Shown here piece after piece: positions 2,941 to 5,625 of a stretch of DNA of 5,625 nt (its first letter is position 1; every line of letters starts with the position of its first letter). The translations under genes were made by a program, and so were the position numbers. The notes below the pieces were generated by a model. The model did no database searches and was not told the DNA's origin. It was given only the letters and a program-made list of their open reading frames with translations. This stretch comes from a bacterium (GTDB taxonomy: Bacteria > Babelota > Babeliae > Babelales > Vermiphilaceae), in the NCBI GenBank assembly GCA_030672115.1, contig DAOVGZ010000064.1:1-5625 (forward strand), given 5' to 3'.

Positions 2941-5625
2941 ATGAAATTTAATGCTAAAAAAACAGTTTTTTTAATTGATGGTTCATCGTTTTTGTATCGC
3001 GCTTACTATGGTGTGCGACCATTGCATACAAGCAAAGGGGTTCCGGTACAGGCAGTTTATAGTTTTTGTCGTATGATCAAAAAATTAGTTAAAAAGTTTG
3101 ATGGATCTTTTATTTCTCTTGTATGGGATAGTAAAGGCAAAACAACACGTCATGAAATGTTTCAGGATTATAAAGCAAATCGTCAGGCGCCACCTAGTGA
3201 TATTTTTGATCAAAAAAAACTTATAGTTGAATTTGCAGATTTAATAGGATTACATCAAATTTCTAAAGTTGGTGTAGAGGCGGATGATATTCTTTATTCT
3301 ATTGCTCAAGAGCGATCAAAAGCGGGTGATTTTGTTGTTGTTATTACATCAGACAAAGATATGGGGCAGATGCTAACAGAAAATATTGTTATGTTTGATG
3401 CTTTTAAAGATAAAATTATGGATGTTGTAGCATTTGAAGAAAAGCTCGGTGTTCCTATCGCAAAATTTCCGTTTTATTTTTCATTGCTTGGAGATGCTTC
3501 TGACAATATTCCTGGTGTTCGTGGAATTGGCAAAAAAGGTGCAATGGAATTGGTTAACCAGTTTAATTCGCTGGAAGATTTATATGCAAATCTTGATAAT
3601 GTAAAACGTCCTCGTCAAAAAACAGCTTTGCAAAACAATAAAGACAATGCTTTTTTAAGTAGAAAACTTTTTTTATTGCAGTACGAAAAAACAGGTGTAA
3701 AAAAAACTGACTTGCAGTTTAATAAAGATGATTGGGCTAATGCGCGTTCATTGTTCGCAAAATTAGAATTTAAAACGTTACTCAAAGAGCTGCAATCTGA
3801 ACAACTATCTCTTTTTCCAATTGTTGAAACAAAAATGGATGTGCATAAAAAATATAAATTACGTGCTATTACTACAGAACAGCAACTGAAAGAACTTTGT
3901 TTTCAGCTTAAATCTGTTAAGGCGTTTGCAGTTGATACAGAAACAACTGGCTTGCGTACATTGCAAGATGAATGTGTTGGTATTTCTTTGTGTATGAAAA
4001 AAGGTGAAGCATACTACATTCCTTTTGGACACAAAACTATTGAGAAACAGTTAAAAAAAGAAACTGTTATTACTGCACTCAAGCCGATTTTGGAAGATCC
4101 AAAAATAGAGAAATATTTACAAAATGCTAAGTTTGATCAACTTGTTTTGCTTCATGCTGGAATTAATCTGCAAGGTCCGATTTTTGATACGCTTATTGCT
4201 GCACAACTTATTGCAAAAGAGTGGCAACGGAAAAAACTAGAAGATCTTTCTGAACGTTATCTTGATGAACCGATGTTAACTTACGAAGAAATTGTTAAGC
4301 AAAATAAGTATAAAAATTTTTCATATGTTCCTTTGCATGTAGCAACACAATATGCGTCTATTGATGCACATCAGACGTTTCGACTTAAAAAGATTTTTGA
4401 AAAAGAATTAAAAAAAGAAAAATTATTCAAGCTTTTTAAAAAACTAGAAATGCCGTTGGCACATGTCTTGTTTCAGATGGAGTCAACAGGAATAGGTTTT
4501 GATTTAGAAAAGATTGCAAAGTTAGATGTTCAGGTTTCAAAAGAGCTGGTAACAATTGAAGAGAAAATTTTGGCCGCTGTTGGTGATGAGCATAAAAATA
4601 TTAATTTAAACTCACCAAAGCAGGTTGAAAAACTTTTGTTTACAGATTTGCAACTTCCGCCACAAAAAAAGAGTGCAAAAAGAACTGGATATTCAACGGA
4701 TCAAGAAGTATTGAAAGAATTGGCCAAAGTTCATCCTGTTCCAGGTTTGATTATGCGGTATCGTGAATTGTTTAAACTTAAAAGTACATATATTGATAGT
4801 TTGCCTGGATACGTTAATCCAGAAACAAAACGCATTCATACAACGTTTCGTCAAACATCAGTAGCAACAGGGCGTCTTGCAAGTTCTGATCCTAATTTGC
4901 AAAATATTCCGGCAGACGGCTCTGGTTATGGCATAGAAATTCGTGCCGCATTTATTCCTCAAAAAAAACATATTTTCCTTTCTGCAGATTATTCACAGAT
5001 AGAGCTGCGTGTACTTGCGCATCTTTCTAAAGATAAAAATTTAACAAATGCTTTTTTGCAGGGACATGATATTCATGCAGAAACAGCGGCGCGCCTTTTT
5101 GATGTTGAACTTAATGACGTAACGCACGATCAACGACAAGTGGGCAAGCGAATAAATTTTAGTATTTTGTATGGTTTAACCCCGTTTGGTTTATCTAAAG
5201 ATTTAGATATTTCTTTTGGCGAAGCAAAAACATATATAGAAAAGTATTTTGAACAATATCCAGATGTTTCTGTTTGGATGGATTCTATTGTTAAAGAAAC
5301 AAAGCGCAATGGATATGTGGAAACACATTGGGGGCGCAGGCGCTATATTTCAGGCATTTATGAAAAAAACAGAAATCTTTATGATTTAGCAAAACGTGTT
5401 GCTATAAATACAGTTGCACAAGGAACTGCTGCAGAGATAATGAAGTGGGGCATGATAAATCTTAACAATGCTATAAAAAAACAAAATCTTGATGCAAAAA
5501 TCTTATTGCAAATACATGATGAACTGCTTATTTCAGTAGCAGAAGATCAAAAAGAAATAGTTGAAAAACTTGTTAAAAAAACTCTCGAATCTGTAGTTGA
5601 TTGGGAAATTCCACTTATTGTTACA
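2941..5625 (+). CDS. polA: DNA polymerase I, nearly complete, C-terminus cut by window edge
   Basis: PolA fills gaps, removes RNA primers from Okazaki fragments and acts in excision repair. The 895 visible codons cover all three domains. The 5'-nuclease (about 1-290) has acidic residues Asp13, Asp63, Glu113, Asp115, Asp116, Asp138, Asp140, Asp185 and Asp188, plus the helix-hairpin-helix region NIPGVRGIGKKGA. The 3'-5' exonuclease (about 310-480) keeps Asp332-x-Glu334, Asp399 and Tyr471-x3-Asp475, so proofreading should work, unlike in Taq or Bacillus PolA. The polymerase domain has DPNLQNIP, motif A with Asp683, an O-helix with Arg732, Lys736, Phe740 and Tyr744, and motif C HDE (Asp860, Glu861). 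These polymerase residues sit 22 below their E. coli numbers, so about 11 residues and the stop are missing. Ser741 replaces the common Gly after Phe740. The start at 2941 fits the ribosome binding site and the N-terminus. The first ten codons are duplicated at 1764. Confidence 0.98.
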   Translation, partial: MKFNAKKTVFLIDGSSFLYRAYYGVRPLHTSKGVPVQAVYSFCRMIKKLVKKFDGSFISLVWDSKGKTTRHEMFQDYKANRQAPPSDIFDQKKLIVEFADLIGLHQISKVGVEADDILYSIAQERSKAGDFVVVITSDKDMGQMLTENIVMFDAFKDKIMDVVAFEEKLGVPIAKFPFYFSLLGDASDNIPGVRGIGKKGAMELVNQFNSLEDLYANLDNVKRPRQKTALQNNKDNAFLSRKLFLLQYEKTGVKKTDLQFNKDDWANARSLFAKLEFKTLLKELQSEQLSLFPIVETKMDVHKKYKLRAITTEQQLKELCFQLKSVKAFAVDTETTGLRTLQDECVGISLCMKKGEAYYIPFGHKTIEKQLKKETVITALKPILEDPKIEKYLQNAKFDQLVLLHAGINLQGPIFDTLIAAQLIAKEWQRKKLEDLSERYLDEPMLTYEEIVKQNKYKNFSYVPLHVATQYASIDAHQTFRLKKIFEKELKKEKLFKLFKKLEMPLAHVLFQMESTGIGFDLEKIAKLDVQVSKELVTIEEKILAAVGDEHKNINLNSPKQVEKLLFTDLQLPPQKKSAKRTGYSTDQEVLKELAKVHPVPGLIMRYRELFKLKSTYIDSLPGYVNPETKRIHTTFRQTSVATGRLASSDPNLQNIPADGSGYGIEIRAAFIPQKKHIFLSADYSQIELRVLAHLSKDKNLTNAFLQGHDIHAETAARLFDVELNDVTHDQRQVGKRINFSILYGLTPFGLSKDLDISFGEAKTYIEKYFEQYPDVSVWMDSIVKETKRNGYVETHWGRRRYISGIYEKNRNLYDLAKRVAINTVAQGTAAEIMKWGMINLNNAIKKQNLDAKILLQIHDELLISVAEDQKEIVEKLVKKTLESVVDWEIPLIVT

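Larger units (their letters stand above)
2765..2970 (+). repeat. Right copy of duplicated region (intact polA upstream region and first ten codons)
   Basis: This is the partner of 1583-1793, offset by 1182 bp in the left block and 1177 bp in the right block. It is the functional version for polA: the reading frame continues past the repeat end into the full gene. The block nearest polA (2883-2970) is about 95% identical to its partner and the distal block (2765-2846) about 78%. The divergence is therefore uneven. Confidence 0.93.

Overview
The window is an AT-rich bacterial chromosome fragment with T- and A-homopolymer runs, A/T-ending codons and lysine-rich proteins. It carries two DNA-replication or repair genes at its edges, priA (cut off at the left) and polA (cut off at the right). 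Between them are two genes for predicted exported proteins of no recognised named family. The organism cannot be identified from the sequence alone. The base composition, the reduced PriA and the poorly conserved exported cysteine-containing proteins would fit a host-associated, reduced-genome Gram-negative lineage such as Candidatus Dependentiae (TM6), but this is only a guess.

Layout from left to right: (i) 1-906, minus strand, the N-terminal 302 codons of primosomal helicase PriA; (ii) 964-1536, minus strand, a 190-residue exported protein with a helical middle and a CPDC motif, lying 57 bp upstream of priA and possibly co-transcribed with it; (iii) 1537-1811, an intergenic region that is a diverged copy of the polA upstream region, including the first ten polA codons; (iv) 1812-2714, minus strand, a 300-residue predicted exported zinc metallopeptidase with HEVAH and a downstream EYLAE; (v) 2715-2940, the true polA upstream region, divergent between the metallopeptidase and polA; (vi) 2941-5625, plus strand, DNA polymerase I with intact 5'-nuclease, proofreading and polymerase motifs, missing only about a dozen C-terminal residues.

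The main unexpected structure is a direct repeat of about 210 bp spaced about 1.18 kb apart (1583-1793 and 2765-2970). Each copy has the same bidirectional layout: a minus-strand promoter (TTGAAT, 16 nt, TATACT) for a signal-peptide gene, and a plus-strand promoter, ribosome binding site and ATG for polA. In the left copy the polA reading frame departs from polA after codon 10 and ends in the tail of the metallopeptidase gene. This is the trace of a tandem duplication whose unit included the metallopeptidase position. It leaves two secreted-protein genes under sister promoters, plus an orphan polA start. The two proteins are not clearly homologous, but both contain C-x2-C followed six residues later by W. 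No RNA gene, insertion sequence, CRISPR array or convincing intrinsic terminator was seen.
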